From Gammaproteobacteria bacterium (GTDB lineage Bacteria; Pseudomonadota; Gammaproteobacteria; Ga0077536), in the NCBI GenBank assembly GCA_020851775.1, contig JADZCB010000343.1, forward strand, positions 1 through 35,632: a stretch of 35,632 nt of DNA, read 5' to 3'. Positions 26,647 through 35,632 of the stretch are shown here, one piece after another. Numbering within the stretch: the first letter of the stretch is position 1; the number at the start of each line of letters is the position of its first letter. A program made the translations under genes and the position numbers. A model generated the notes under the pieces. That model was not told the origin of the DNA and searched no databases. It worked only from the letters and a program-made list of their open reading frames with translations.

Positions 26647-28800
26647 ATGGCCGGTCCACGACTCGCGCTGCGCTGGAAACTGCTTGCCCTGCTCGCCGCG
26701 CTGGCGCTCGGGCCGTTGTACTTCATCGCCTGGACGGATTTGCACACGCTGAGCGGCCTGGGTTCGACCCTCGCCGGCCAGTCCGCCGAAGCGCTCGGCG
26801 CCCAGTTGCGGGCGAATCTGCGCCAGATCGCCGACAGTCACGCGGCCGCTGTCGCCCGGCAGCGCAAGCTCGTCGAACTGGTGGTGCGCTTCCAGGCCCG
26901 CGACATCGAGCAGGCGCTGAACGATCCGCGGGTTCCGTCGGTCGCGCCAATCTGGGCGAGCCGCTTCGACGGCGATACGCTGCCTGCCGGCACCACCCGC
27001 GATGAACCCGGCTACTATCGCCAGATCGATGCGCGGCATCGCGAAGCGCTCGCACTGTCGTTCGACGCGTTGTCGTTGCACCTCGCACCCGGCGTGCTCG
27101 CGGATGACGTCGCCGGCGATGCCCGCCGCCTCGCTGCGCTTGCCCGTCCCTTGCGCGAGTTGCGCGCGACAGCACCGGATTTGATCCATTGGCAATATGC
27201 GGCACTCGCGTCCGGGATGCTGGTGAGTTTCCCCGCGCACGGCGGTTATCCTGCCGGCTACGATCCCCGTCTGCGCGACTGGTACCAGCGACAGGCGACA
27301 CGACCCGCCCTCGACTGGTCACCTCCGCACACGGACGTCAGCACGCGCCTGTCCGTGATCTCGGCGACGATGCCCGTGCGCAATGCCGAGGGCCATTTCA
27401 TCGGCGTGACCGGCATCGACATCCGCGTGACGAGCCTGTTGCGCGCACTGGAAATGCCGCGGCACGTCGCCGACGCGAGCCGTGTGCTGCTGACACGGCT
27501 CGATGGCGATGACGTGCGTGTGCTCGCGCGCAACGATCGCCATGAATCCGGCGGCGACTGGCGGGAGACACGCACGCCTGAGCGCCTCGAATTCGATCGC
27601 GTGAGCGATCTCGCGGCGCTGCGTGCCGAAATGCGGGCCGGCGCCAACGGCTTGCGCACGCTCGCTGCGGACGGCGAGCGCACCCTGTGCGTCTTTCGCA
27701 AGCTCGATGACGACGGACTGTACCTCGTGTTCCTCGTCGCCTCGCAGGCGGCGACGCGCCCCGCTCAGGACGCTGCCGACTATGCGCTGACGACGACGCG
27801 GCGCCAACAGGACGCGCTGCTGCTCATCACGTGCATCGTCGCGGTCGGCGTCGCTGCGGTGTCGTTCGCCGCGGCGCGCGCGGTGACCGGGCCGGTGGAA
27901 GCGCTGGAGCGCGCGGTCAGCGCGGTGGCTGAAGGAGACTTCACGACGCGCGTCGCGATCACGACCGGGGATGAACTCGAAGCCCTCGGCGATTCCTTCA
28001 ACGCGATGATCCCGCACCTCGAAGCCCATACGCGCGTGCAGGAATCGCTGGCGCTCGCGCGCGAGGTGCAACAGCAGCTTCTGCCCGGCGCCTCGCCACG
28101 GTTCCCGGGGCTCGACGTCGCCGGTTCGATTCTCTACTGCGACGAAACCGGCGGCGACTACTACGATTTTCTCGATCTTCGCGCGACCGGTCGCCACACG
28201 CTCGGCGCCGTGATCGGCGACGTGTCCGGCCATGGTCTCGCCGCGGCGCTGCTGATGGCAACGGCCCGGGCCCTCGTGCACGGTGCGGCCGGCAGCGCTG
28301 CCGTGACGCCGGCCGCGATGATTGCCGATCTGAACCGGCTGCTCGCGGCGGACGTGCGTCCCGGCCATTTCCTGACGCTGTTCGCGCTCTTCGTCGATCT
28401 CGACGCGCGCACCTTCTGCTGGTCAAGCGCCGGGCATGGTGCCGCGTTGTGGTGGCGGGCCGAGAACGGCGGCGTCATCGAACTTGCCGGCGACGACATC
28501 CCGCTCGGCATCGACCGCGCGTGGCAGTTTCATCCTTCGCGCAGCGCGTCCTTCGAACCGGGTGACGTCGTGATGCTGACGACCGATGGACTGTGGGAAA
28601 CGCGCGCGCCCAGTGGCGAACACTACGGCAGAGCGCGACTGCACGAACTCCTGCGCGAACACCACGATGTCCCGGCTGCCGAACTCGCGCGTCTCGTCCT
28701 GCGTGCCGTCGCCCGCTTCCGCGGCAGCGCGCCCCAGCACGACGACATGACGGTCGTGATCGTCCGCGTCGAGCCGCTTGTGGCACTCCCGCCAGGATGA
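26647..28800 (+). CDS. Membrane PP2C-like SpoIIE phosphatase with extracytoplasmic Cache-like sensor and HAMP
   Basis: TM - ~350-aa sensor - TM - HAMP (ARAVTGPVEALERAVSAVAEGDFTTRV) - SpoIIE (GDVSGHGLAAALLMATARA, TTDGLWETR, HDDMTVVIVRV). Track start 26284 overlaps zapE; start 26647 or slightly upstream. Confidence 0.92.
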   Translation: MAGPRLALRWKLLALLAALALGPLYFIAWTDLHTLSGLGSTLAGQSAEALGAQLRANLRQIADSHAAAVARQRKLVELVVRFQARDIEQALNDPRVPSVAPIWASRFDGDTLPAGTTRDEPGYYRQIDARHREALALSFDALSLHLAPGVLADDVAGDARRLAALARPLRELRATAPDLIHWQYAALASGMLVSFPAHGGYPAGYDPRLRDWYQRQATRPALDWSPPHTDVSTRLSVISATMPVRNAEGHFIGVTGIDIRVTSLLRALEMPRHVADASRVLLTRLDGDDVRVLARNDRHESGGDWRETRTPERLEFDRVSDLAALRAEMRAGANGLRTLAADGERTLCVFRKLDDDGLYLVFLVASQAATRPAQDAADYALTTTRRQQDALLLITCIVAVGVAAVSFAAARAVTGPVEALERAVSAVAEGDFTTRVAITTGDELEALGDSFNAMIPHLEAHTRVQESLALAREVQQQLLPGASPRFPGLDVAGSILYCDETGGDYYDFLDLRATGRHTLGAVIGDVSGHGLAAALLMATARALVHGAAGSAAVTPAAMIADLNRLLAADVRPGHFLTLFALFVDLDARTFCWSSAGHGAALWWRAENGGVIELAGDDIPLGIDRAWQFHPSRSASFEPGDVVMLTTDGLWETRAPSGEHYGRARLHELLREHHDVPAAELARLVLRAVARFRGSAPQHDDMTVVIVRVEPLVALPPG

Positions 28801-28846
28801 CGTCCGCCGGCGACGTCCAACGACACCGAACGCTCGCGATACCCGG

Positions 28847-29938
28847 TTACCACAGCGTGAGTTGCCCGCCCGGTAGCGTCGGTGGCACGAAGCGGGCGCA
28901 CGACAGCGTGTGATCGCTGCGCTCGAGTCCGAAGCGCTCGCAGGTACGGCGGAAACGGTCCCGAATCAGTTTGGCGAAGACTCCGGTTCCGGACATCCGC
29001 GTACCGAACTGCGCGTCGGACAATGCACCACCGCGCACGTCGCGCAGCAGCGACAACACGCGACCGGCCGTCAGCGGGTAATGCGACGTCAGCCATGCCT
29101 GGAACAGCGGGGACACCTCGCGCGGCAGCCGGAGCATGACGTATCCCGCGTGGCGGGCTCCGGTCCCGGCGACGGCTTCGAGTATCGACTCGAGTTCGGC
29201 GTCGTTCAGCCCGGGAATGACCGGCGCGACCATGACACCACAGCGAATGCCGGCATCCGCGAGGGCGCGCAGCGTGGCGAGACGACGTTGCGGCGCAGGC
29301 GCGCGTGGCTCGAGCCGGCGTGCGAGCGCAACGTCGAGCGTCGTGATCGACAAGAAGACTTGCACGGCCTCTGCGGCTGCCAGCCGTTGCAGCAGATCGA
29401 TGTCGCGCTCGACGAGCGCGGACTTGGTAACGATGCTGACCGGATGGCACGTTGCGGCGAGCACCTCCAGCACGTCACGCGTGACACCGAGCTCGCGCTC
29501 GACCGGCTGATACGCGTCGGTATTCGCCCCGAGCATCAACGGCGTGCAGCGATAACCCGGGGCCGCGAGTTCGCGCGTGAGGACCGCGGCCGCGTCGGCT
29601 TTTGCAACCAGACGCGTCTCGAAATCGAGCCCCGGTGACAGGTCCAGATAGGCATGCGTCGGCCGCGCGTAACAGTAGCTGCAGCCGTGCTCGCAGCCGC
29701 GGTAAGGATTCAACGTCTGCTCGAACGGCAAATCAGGCGAGCGGTTGCGGCTGATGATCGTGCGCGGCGTCTCCCACGCGACGGTCGTGCGCAGCGGCGC
29801 CAGGGACTCGTCCGCTCCGGACCAGCCGTCATCGACCGTCGCGCGCTGCACGTCGAGATAGCGGGGATCCGGGCGCGACGCGCTGCCGCGTCCTCTGACG
29901 AACATCTGCGGCCCGTGATCGTCGCTAATCCATGTCAT
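28847..29938 (-). CDS. PA0069-family radical SAM protein (SplB-like)
   Basis: NPYRGCEHGCSYCYARPTHAYLDLSPGLDFETRL (CxxxCxxC cluster) and family-typical N-terminus RGRGSASRPDPRYLDV. Confidence 0.92.
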   Translation of the reverse strand: MTWISDDHGPQMFVRGRGSASRPDPRYLDVQRATVDDGWSGADESLAPLRTTVAWETPRTIISRNRSPDLPFEQTLNPYRGCEHGCSYCYARPTHAYLDLSPGLDFETRLVAKADAAAVLTRELAAPGYRCTPLMLGANTDAYQPVERELGVTRDVLEVLAATCHPVSIVTKSALVERDIDLLQRLAAAEAVQVFLSITTLDVALARRLEPRAPAPQRRLATLRALADAGIRCGVMVAPVIPGLNDAELESILEAVAGTGARHAGYVMLRLPREVSPLFQAWLTSHYPLTAGRVLSLLRDVRGGALSDAQFGTRMSGTGVFAKLIRDRFRRTCERFGLERSDHTLSCARFVPPTLPGGQLTLW

Positions 29939-30011
29939 CGTCCTGCCTTCGCTCAGTCGACTGGCGACAGCGTATCATTCGCGCATGCTTTCCCCTGCCA
30001 GCGCCACGCCA

Positions 30012-30034
30012 CGCGATGCGACACACGCATCGCG
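30012..30034. repeat. Perfect 9-bp inverted repeat upstream of rmuC
   Basis: CGCGATGCG-ACACA-CGCATCGCG, 12 nt before the rmuC ATG. Confidence 0.75.
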
Positions 30035-30046
30035 CAAACAGGTCGC

Positions 30047-31459
30047 ATGCCGACCGCGCTGACACCCCTGCTCGCCGCCGTGTCGTCGACGGTTGCGATC
30101 ACGGTGCTGGTCGCGGGACTCGTGCTGCTGCTCGTCCTATGGTCGTTGCGGCGGCAGGCCAGGCTGGACCGCGTGCTCGGTGATCAGCAGACACTGCTGG
30201 TCGAGCTGCGTTCGCGGCTCGATGTCATCGCGACCCATCAACACCAGACTCTCGTCGATGCGAGCCACCTGCGTGAACAGCTCGGCGCCCGTGCCGCCGC
30301 CACCCAGGGTGCCGTGACCGCCGGAATCGCCGAACAGCGCGCGGCGCTGACGGATGCGTTCGGCGGGCTGCGCGAACAGGTCGGCGCGACCCTGGCCGAA
30401 CACCGCGCGGCATTCGAGCGTCGCCAGGCCGAGACCGCGACCCGCGTCGGCGAACTGCTGCAGCACGGCTTCCTCGGCGTCCAGCAGCAGGTCGCGGACG
30501 CGCTCGCGCGCAGTGCCGCCGAACTCGGCCAGCGCGTGGACGTCCTGACACATGCTACTGACGCGCGCTTGAAGGACATCGCCGGTCAGGTCGATCGCCG
30601 CCTCGCCGACGGATTCGAGAAGACCACGGCGACCTTCGCCGACGTTCTCAAGCGTCTCGCGCTCATTGATGAGGCCCAGAAGCGGATCACGGCCCTGTCC
30701 GGTGAGGTCGTGAGTCTGCAGCAGGTGCTCGCCGACAAGCGCTCCCGCGGCGCTTTCGGTGAGATTCAACTCGCCGCGCTGGTGCGCAACGTGCTGCCCG
30801 AGGCCGCCTTCACGCTGCAGTACTCACTCCCGAACGGCCGTATTGCGGATTGCGCCCTGTTCCTGCCACCGCCGACGGGCATGCTCGCGATAGACGCCAA
30901 GTTCCCGCTCGAGGCTTGGCGGCGTCTCAGCGATCCGTCGGTCGCCGACCTCGAACGACGTCAGGCCGAACGCCAGTTCAAGCTCGACATCCGCAAGCAC
31001 ATCCGGGATATCGCGACGAAATACATCGTACCGAACGTGACGGCCGACGGCGCCATCATGTTCATCCCAGCCGAGGCGGTGTTCGCCGAGATCCAGGGCC
31101 AGCATCCCGATCTCGTCGACGAAGCACATGCGGCCCGGGTCTGGCTCGTGTCGCCGACGACGTTATGGGCAGTGCTGACGACGGCCTGCGCCGTATTGAA
31201 GGACGCGGCGACACGCGAGCAGGTCGACATCATCCGGCATCACCTCGGCCACCTCGGCAAGGATTTCGAGCGCTTCCGCGAACGCATGGACGCGCTCGCG
31301 CGCCACATCGCCCAGGCGCATGACGACGTACAGAAAGTACACGTGTCCGCACGCCGGATTGCCGATCGCTTCGGTCGCATCGAACGGGTGGATCTGGGTA
31401 ACGACGCCGTCGCCACGACGGAACCGCACGTCGAGAACCGACTCGAAGCGGGAGAATGA
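30047..31459 (+). CDS. rmuC: DNA recombination protein RmuC
   Basis: N-terminal TM, coiled coil, conserved nuclease-like core (KSRGAFGEIQLAALVRNVLPEAAF-like, LAIDAKFPLEAWRRL, YIVPNVTADGAIMFIPAEAVFAE). Track start 29654 overlaps the radical SAM gene; ATG 30047 is likely. Confidence 0.95.
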   Translation: MPTALTPLLAAVSSTVAITVLVAGLVLLLVLWSLRRQARLDRVLGDQQTLLVELRSRLDVIATHQHQTLVDASHLREQLGARAAATQGAVTAGIAEQRAALTDAFGGLREQVGATLAEHRAAFERRQAETATRVGELLQHGFLGVQQQVADALARSAAELGQRVDVLTHATDARLKDIAGQVDRRLADGFEKTTATFADVLKRLALIDEAQKRITALSGEVVSLQQVLADKRSRGAFGEIQLAALVRNVLPEAAFTLQYSLPNGRIADCALFLPPPTGMLAIDAKFPLEAWRRLSDPSVADLERRQAERQFKLDIRKHIRDIATKYIVPNVTADGAIMFIPAEAVFAEIQGQHPDLVDEAHAARVWLVSPTTLWAVLTTACAVLKDAATREQVDIIRHHLGHLGKDFERFRERMDALARHIAQAHDDVQKVHVSARRIADRFGRIERVDLGNDAVATTEPHVENRLEAGE

Positions 31460-31553
31460 CCGACACGCCGCCCGGGCCGATTTGCGGGCCGGCGCACAGT
31501 TCCGGTCGTGAACGCGCGTAGAGTGAAGTTGGACGCTACAGCGGGTGCGAGAC

Positions 31554-32378
31554 ATGGTCGACAGCGCTGACATGGAACGCTTGCAAGCCCTGATTTTCGA
31601 TGTGGACGGCACGCTTGCCGACACCGAGGAAGTGCATCGGCAGGCCTTCAATCGTGCCTTCGCCGAGTACGCCATTCCGTGGGAATGGTCGCCGGCGCTG
31701 TACGAGCGTCTGCTCGCCGTGTCGGGTGGACGCGAGCGCATCGACTTCTACATGCGCGAACTGCTCGCACTAGGTCCGGGCGAGATCCTGACGCCCGATC
31801 TGATCCGGGAACTGCATGCACGCAAGACCGAGATCTACGCCGAGATGCTGCGCGCGGGCCGGGTGCGGCTGCGACCAGGCGTCGCGCGACTGCTGCACGA
31901 GGCGCGATCGGCAGGCCTCAGGCTCGCGCTCGCCACCAGTTCTGCACGCAGCAACCTCGAAGCGCTGCTCGACATGAACCTGCGCGCAGACTGGCGTGAC
32001 TGGTTCGACGCCATCGAATCGTGCGACACGGTGGCGGCGAAGAAGCCGTCACCGGCGGTGTATCTGGCCGCGCTGCACGGTCTCAACCTGCCGCCCGGCG
32101 CCTGCATCGCGATCGAAGACACGCTGAACGGATTGAAAGCGGCGCGCGCCGCACAGCTCGTGACGGTGATTACGACACACCGCTATACCCAGGCGCATGC
32201 TTTCACCGGCGCCGCACTCGTCACCGATGGCCTGGGCGAGCCGGACGCGTCGTGCACCGTGAGCGCCGGTTTGCTCGGCGGCGAACCTTGCGTGACGGTA
32301 CCGCTGTTACGCCGGTTGCTGACAGTCGCCGGCCGCGACAGACCGCGCGTCGCGCTGACGTCCAGCGCCGTCGTATGA
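31554..32378 (+). CDS. HAD-IA hydrolase, CbbY-like
   Basis: LIFDVDGTLADTEEVHRQAFNRAF, LALATSSARSNLEALL, KKPSPAVYLAAL, IEDTLNGLKAA. Confidence 0.88.
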   Translation: MVDSADMERLQALIFDVDGTLADTEEVHRQAFNRAFAEYAIPWEWSPALYERLLAVSGGRERIDFYMRELLALGPGEILTPDLIRELHARKTEIYAEMLRAGRVRLRPGVARLLHEARSAGLRLALATSSARSNLEALLDMNLRADWRDWFDAIESCDTVAAKKPSPAVYLAALHGLNLPPGACIAIEDTLNGLKAARAAQLVTVITTHRYTQAHAFTGAALVTDGLGEPDASCTVSAGLLGGEPCVTVPLLRRLLTVAGRDRPRVALTSSAVV

Positions 32379-32393
32379 GGTGTTGAGCACAAA

Positions 32394-32428
32394 TCCGCTC
32401 CAGTCTTAGCTCTCGGGGCTGGGTGACG
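32394..32428 (+). repeat. 35-nt hairpin element, copy 2
   Basis: TCCGC-T-CCAGT-(13-nt loop with AGCT)-GCTGG-GTG-ACG; begins 15 nt after the HAD stop; pairs with copy at 6588-6622. Confidence 0.6.
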
Positions 32429-32440
32429 CTACACATCCAC

Positions 32441-33823
32441 TCATCGAATCACGAGATAGGCGGACTGGTTGCCACGCAGGACACCCAGCAGCAACGCGCC
32501 TTTGATCTGACCGACATAACTGAGAAAAGTCGGGAGATCCTCGACGGACTGGCGATTGACGGAGGTGATCACGTCACCTTCCCGCAAGCCCGCCGCCCAC
32601 GCCGGGGTACCCGTCGACACTTCGAAGACCATCACGCCGGCAACCTGGCCGTAATAGGCCGAATTCTGCGGGATTTCGCCGAGGCTGACGCCGGCCAATC
32701 GTTCGTTCTTGATGCCGGCAGGTGAGGCGCTGGCGGTGCGCGCACTGATGCTCGCCGCAATCTTCAGGCGCTTGCCGTCACGCAGGACGTCGAGCGCGAT
32801 GCGTTCGCCGACCCGCAGCAGGCCGACCTGGTTGCGCAGACCGGCGGCGTCACGGATTGGCCGGTCGTTCGCACCGGTGACGACATCGCCCGGACGCAGT
32901 CCTGCCTTCTCGGCCGGCGAACCCGGCACGATCTTGACGAGCACCGCCCCCTGCGCACTGTCGAGCCCGAAGGCCGTCGCAAGCTCGGGATCGAGATTCT
33001 GCATCTCGGCCCCCAGATAACCGCGATTGACCTCCCCGTAGCGCACGAGCTGTTCCATCATCTGGCGCGCCATGTTGACCGGGATCGCAAAGCCGATGCC
33101 GATATTGCCGCCGCTTTGCGAATAGATGGCGGTGTTGATGCCGACCAGTTCGCCACGCAGATTCACGAGCGCGCCGCCGGAATTGCCGGGATTGATCGAC
33201 GCGTCGGTCTGAATCAGATCCTCGTAGCCGGTGATGCCGAGCCCGCTGCGTGCCAGCGCGCTGATGATGCCGGACGTCACGGTCTGGCCGAGTCCGAACG
33301 GGTTGCCGATCGCGACGACGAAGTCGCCGACGCGGGCGACGTCCGAATCCGCTGCCGGCAGCGCCGTGAGATTGTTCGCCTCGATCCGGATCACCGCGAC
33401 GTCCGTTTCCGGATCGGTCCCGACGAGTTCCGCCTCGAAGCTGCGACCGTCGTTCAGGCGCACGTTGATCTGATCGGCGTTGGCAATGACGTGGTTGTTG
33501 GTGAGCACCAGCCCCCGCTTCGCATCGACGATCACACCCGACCCGAGGCTCTGCGTCTTGCGTTCGCGCGGCATGTTCGGCAGATCGAAGAAGCGACGGA
33601 AGAACGGATCACTGAACAGCGGGTGCTGCTTCAGTTCGACGTGACCGGCGGTTGCGATGTTGACGACTGCCGGCATCACCCGCTCGAGCATCGGCGCCAG
33701 TGTCGGCACCGGCGCGCCGTCTACGCTGCCGGGCAAGGCAGCCCGCGCGCCGGGCACGACGAGAGCCATGCTCAGCATCAGAATGAAAAACGCGGACGAC
33801 GAAAGACGCGACGCGTTGCGCAC
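32441..33823 (-). CDS. Do-family (DegQ/MucD-like) periplasmic serine endoprotease
   Basis: Signal peptide; trypsin-like triad in TNNHVI, DVAVIRI, GNSGGALV; two PDZ-like regions. GTG start at 33823 with SD GGAGA is likelier than 33859. Confidence 0.93.
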   Translation of the reverse strand: MRNASRLSSSAFFILMLSMALVVPGARAALPGSVDGAPVPTLAPMLERVMPAVVNIATAGHVELKQHPLFSDPFFRRFFDLPNMPRERKTQSLGSGVIVDAKRGLVLTNNHVIANADQINVRLNDGRSFEAELVGTDPETDVAVIRIEANNLTALPAADSDVARVGDFVVAIGNPFGLGQTVTSGIISALARSGLGITGYEDLIQTDASINPGNSGGALVNLRGELVGINTAIYSQSGGNIGIGFAIPVNMARQMMEQLVRYGEVNRGYLGAEMQNLDPELATAFGLDSAQGAVLVKIVPGSPAEKAGLRPGDVVTGANDRPIRDAAGLRNQVGLLRVGERIALDVLRDGKRLKIAASISARTASASPAGIKNERLAGVSLGEIPQNSAYYGQVAGVMVFEVSTGTPAWAAGLREGDVITSVNRQSVEDLPTFLSYVGQIKGALLLGVLRGNQSAYLVIR

Positions 33824-33889
33824 GATGATTTCTCCGATCAAAAGTGGGTATCCGACCAAGCGCGCCGACCCGCCGCGCGCAACCCGGTG

Positions 33890-34552
33890 TCAGATGCGGG
33901 CGGCCACCGCTTTCATCAAGGCCGCCTGTCCCTTCATCATCAGGCGCAAAGGCAGTGGCAGCGCACGTGCGCCGTGCCGCATGGCGCTGGCGGCATGGCG
34001 CGCCTCGTCGCGCTGCATCTGGCGCAGGATGGCGGCGCTGCGACGGTCGCCGCGGGGAAGTCGCGCGAGATGATCGTCGAGATGGGCGACGACCTGTCGT
34101 TCGGTCTCGTCCAGAAAGCCCATGCTCCAGGCGTCGCCACAGACCGCGAAGGCGGTGCCTATCGCATAGGCGCCGGCAAACCAGCCGGCGTCGAGCCGGC
34201 TCGGATGGCTCTCGAGTTCACGCAGGCGCGTCGCGCACCAGTCGAGATGGGCGCGCTCTTCATGACCGGCCGCCTGGAGCGTCGTACACGCCGCCGGATC
34301 GGTGGTCCAGGCCGACTGGGCCGCATACAGAGCCTGGGCGCATATTTCGCCGGTATGGTTCACGCGCATCAACGCCGCGGACCGGCGCCGCTCGGTATCC
34401 GACAACGGCGTGTCGGGCAGGTCGGCGGCGGGATTGGAGTCGTCACCTGGCGCATGCGTGTCCGGGCCGCGGGCCAGGCCATCCACCGCCATGATCAGAC
34501 GATCGAACAGTCGATACGCCCGCAGCGCAGCGGGAGCCGGCTGGGATTTCAT
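33890..34552 (-). CDS. coq7: 2-polyprenyl-3-methyl-6-methoxy-1,4-benzoquinone monooxygenase
   Basis: MRVNHTGEICAQALY, HEERAHLDWC, DEARHAASA di-iron ligands. Confidence 0.93.
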   Translation of the reverse strand: MKSQPAPAALRAYRLFDRLIMAVDGLARGPDTHAPGDDSNPAADLPDTPLSDTERRRSAALMRVNHTGEICAQALYAAQSAWTTDPAACTTLQAAGHEERAHLDWCATRLRELESHPSRLDAGWFAGAYAIGTAFAVCGDAWSMGFLDETERQVVAHLDDHLARLPRGDRRSAAILRQMQRDEARHAASAMRHGARALPLPLRLMMKGQAALMKAVAARI

Positions 34553-34604
34553 GGGCTCACCTATAAATGCGTGTCAAAACAGGCGGATAGCGGCCCTGCT
34601 TTCG

Positions 34605-34633
34605 TTGACAAGCCCGGGGGCCACCCGTAACAT
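34605..34633 (+). promoter_or_regulatory. Putative sigma-70 promoter of rplM-rpsI
   Basis: TTGACA (34605-34610) - 17 nt - TAACAT (34628-34633). Confidence 0.7.
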
Positions 34634-34660
34634 TGCGCCTCTTTTCCGGCAGGCGCAATC

Positions 34661-35089
34661 ATGAAGACGTTCTCGGCCACTCCCTCCACGATCACGCGCG
34701 ACTGGTTCGTCGTCGATGCGACCGACAAAGTGCTCGGCCGCCTCGCGGCCAATCTCGCCAGCCGACTTCGCGGCAAGCACAAGCCGATCTATACCCCACA
34801 TATGGACACCGGCGATTACATCATCGTACTGAACGTCGAGAAGCTCCGCGTCACCGGTGCGAAGCCGCAGGACAAGAAGTATTACAACCATTCCGGCTAT
34901 CCGGGTGGTATGAAGGAAATCAGCTTCGAGAAGCTGATGCAGAAGTCGCCGGCGTCCGCGCTGGAGCGCGCGGTCAAGGGCATGCTGCCGAAGGGCCCGC
35001 TGGGGCGCGCAATGTTCAAGAAACTGAAGATCTACGCTGGTCCGCATCACGAACATGCGGCGCAACAGCCGCAACCTCTGGAACTGTAA
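34661..35089 (+). CDS. rplM: 50S ribosomal protein L13
   Basis: [29 protein letters not shown]... full-length L13. Confidence 0.99.
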   Translation: MKTFSATPSTITRDWFVVDATDKVLGRLAANLASRLRGKHKPIYTPHMDTGDYIIVLNVEKLRVTGAKPQDKKYYNHSGYPGGMKEISFEKLMQKSPASALERAVKGMLPKGPLGRAMFKKLKIYAGPHHEHAAQQPQPLEL

Positions 35090-35093
35090 ATCA

Positions 35094-35486
35094 ATGGCAA
35101 CCGAATCCTTCTACAGCACTGGCCGCCGCAAGAGCTCGTCCGCTCGCGTGTTCATGACGCGTGGCTCGGGCAACATCCGCATCAACGGCCGCGCGCTCGA
35201 TACCTATTTCGGCCGTGAGACATCACGGATGATCGTGATGCAGCCCCTCGTGACGGCGCAGCTCGAACACAGCTTCGACATCGACGCGACGGTCATCGGC
35301 GGTGGTATTTCGGGCCAAGCCGGCGCGCTGCGCCTCGGCATCACGCGCGCACTGATGGCTTACGACGAAACGCTGCGCCGGCCGCTGCGCGTCGCTGGTT
35401 TCGTGACGCGCGACGCACGCGAAGTCGAACGCAAGAAGGTCGGTCTGCACAAGGCGCGCAAGCGCCCGCAGTACTCGAAGCGCTGA
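35094..35486 (+). CDS. rpsI: 30S ribosomal protein S9
   Basis: [33 protein letters not shown] ... [11 protein letters not shown]; start ATG 35094. Confidence 0.99.
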   Translation: MATESFYSTGRRKSSSARVFMTRGSGNIRINGRALDTYFGRETSRMIVMQPLVTAQLEHSFDIDATVIGGGISGQAGALRLGITRALMAYDETLRRPLRVAGFVTRDAREVERKKVGLHKARKRPQYSKR

Positions 35487-35499
35487 TCCGCTTGCGACT

Positions 35500-35528
35500 G
35501 CCCGGCAAGCGCCGGGCGGTCGACCGCC
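35500..35528 (+). terminator. Overlapping stem-loops downstream of rpsI
   Basis: GCCCGGC-AAGC-GCCGGGC (35500-35517) overlapping palindrome GGCGGTCGACCGCC (35515-35528); no T-tract. Confidence 0.4.
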
Positions 35529-35577
35529 GGTCGTTCAAGGATGAACGTCGGCTTCGATGGACGACAGGGAGGTTGCC

Positions 35578-35632
35578 ATGGACATCTTGGTCGAAGGTCT
35601 CGTCTGGTCGCGCTGCTGCGAAGTCACGACGC
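35578..35632 (+). CDS. Start of an unidentified CDS (partial, runs off right edge)
   Basis: Strong SD AGGGAGG then ATG: MDILVEGLVWSRCCEVTT... Confidence 0.45.
   Translation, partial: MDILVEGLVWSRCCEVTT

Noticed and set aside
28799-28817. Near-palindrome GACGTCCGCCGGCGACGTC at the SpoIIE stop
   Set aside because: Short, imperfect (one bulge) and without T-tract; plausible by chance in GC-rich DNA.
33116-34630. 504-aa + strand ORF spanning degQ-like and coq7 genes
   Set aside because: Runs antisense across two intact conserved genes; Arg/His-rich composition.
1-35632. CRISPR arrays, tRNA/rRNA genes, transposases, prophage or toxin-antitoxin genes
   Set aside because: None recognised; no regularly spaced repeats of CRISPR type, no transposase or phage structural motifs in any listed ORF.

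Overview
High-GC bacterial chromosomal window, probably gammaproteobacterial by gene content and order (inference). It is mostly housekeeping genes: a PfkB-family kinase (runs off the left edge, absent from the ORF track), uvrA(-), MFS(+), ssb(+), a flavin split-barrel protein(+), a chemoreceptor(-), two translationally coupled Npt/ATP-ADP-translocase-like transporters(-, the second with a HEAT-like tail), an exported serine hydrolase(+), pyk(-), an LplT-like MFS(+), lon(-), a receiver-Ser/Thr kinase fusion(-), an exported permuted PEP-dikinase-like protein coupled to a second exported serine hydrolase(+), a 66-aa ORF(-), zapE(-), a SpoIIE-type phosphatase(+), a PA0069-like radical SAM protein(-), rmuC(+), a CbbY-like HAD(+), a DegQ/MucD-like protease(-), coq7(-), rplM-rpsI(+), and the start of another CDS. 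The best candidate for an undescribed system is 19.1-24.9 kb. There a receiver-Hanks kinase is divergent from a signal-peptide-bearing protein with the glucan-water-dikinase domain order (phospho-His swivel, then C-terminal ATP-grasp, no PEP TIM barrel), and the latter overlaps a beta-lactamase-fold hydrolase by ATGA. Non-coding signals include a 35-nt hairpin element present twice with compensatory changes, a 9-bp-period intergenic repeat at two sites, an AT-rich promoter with an 18-bp palindrome ahead of the 66-aa ORF, and plausible sigma-28 (MCP), sigma-32 (lon) and sigma-70 (rplM) promoters. All calls come from reading the sequence and recalled family motifs; no search was run.
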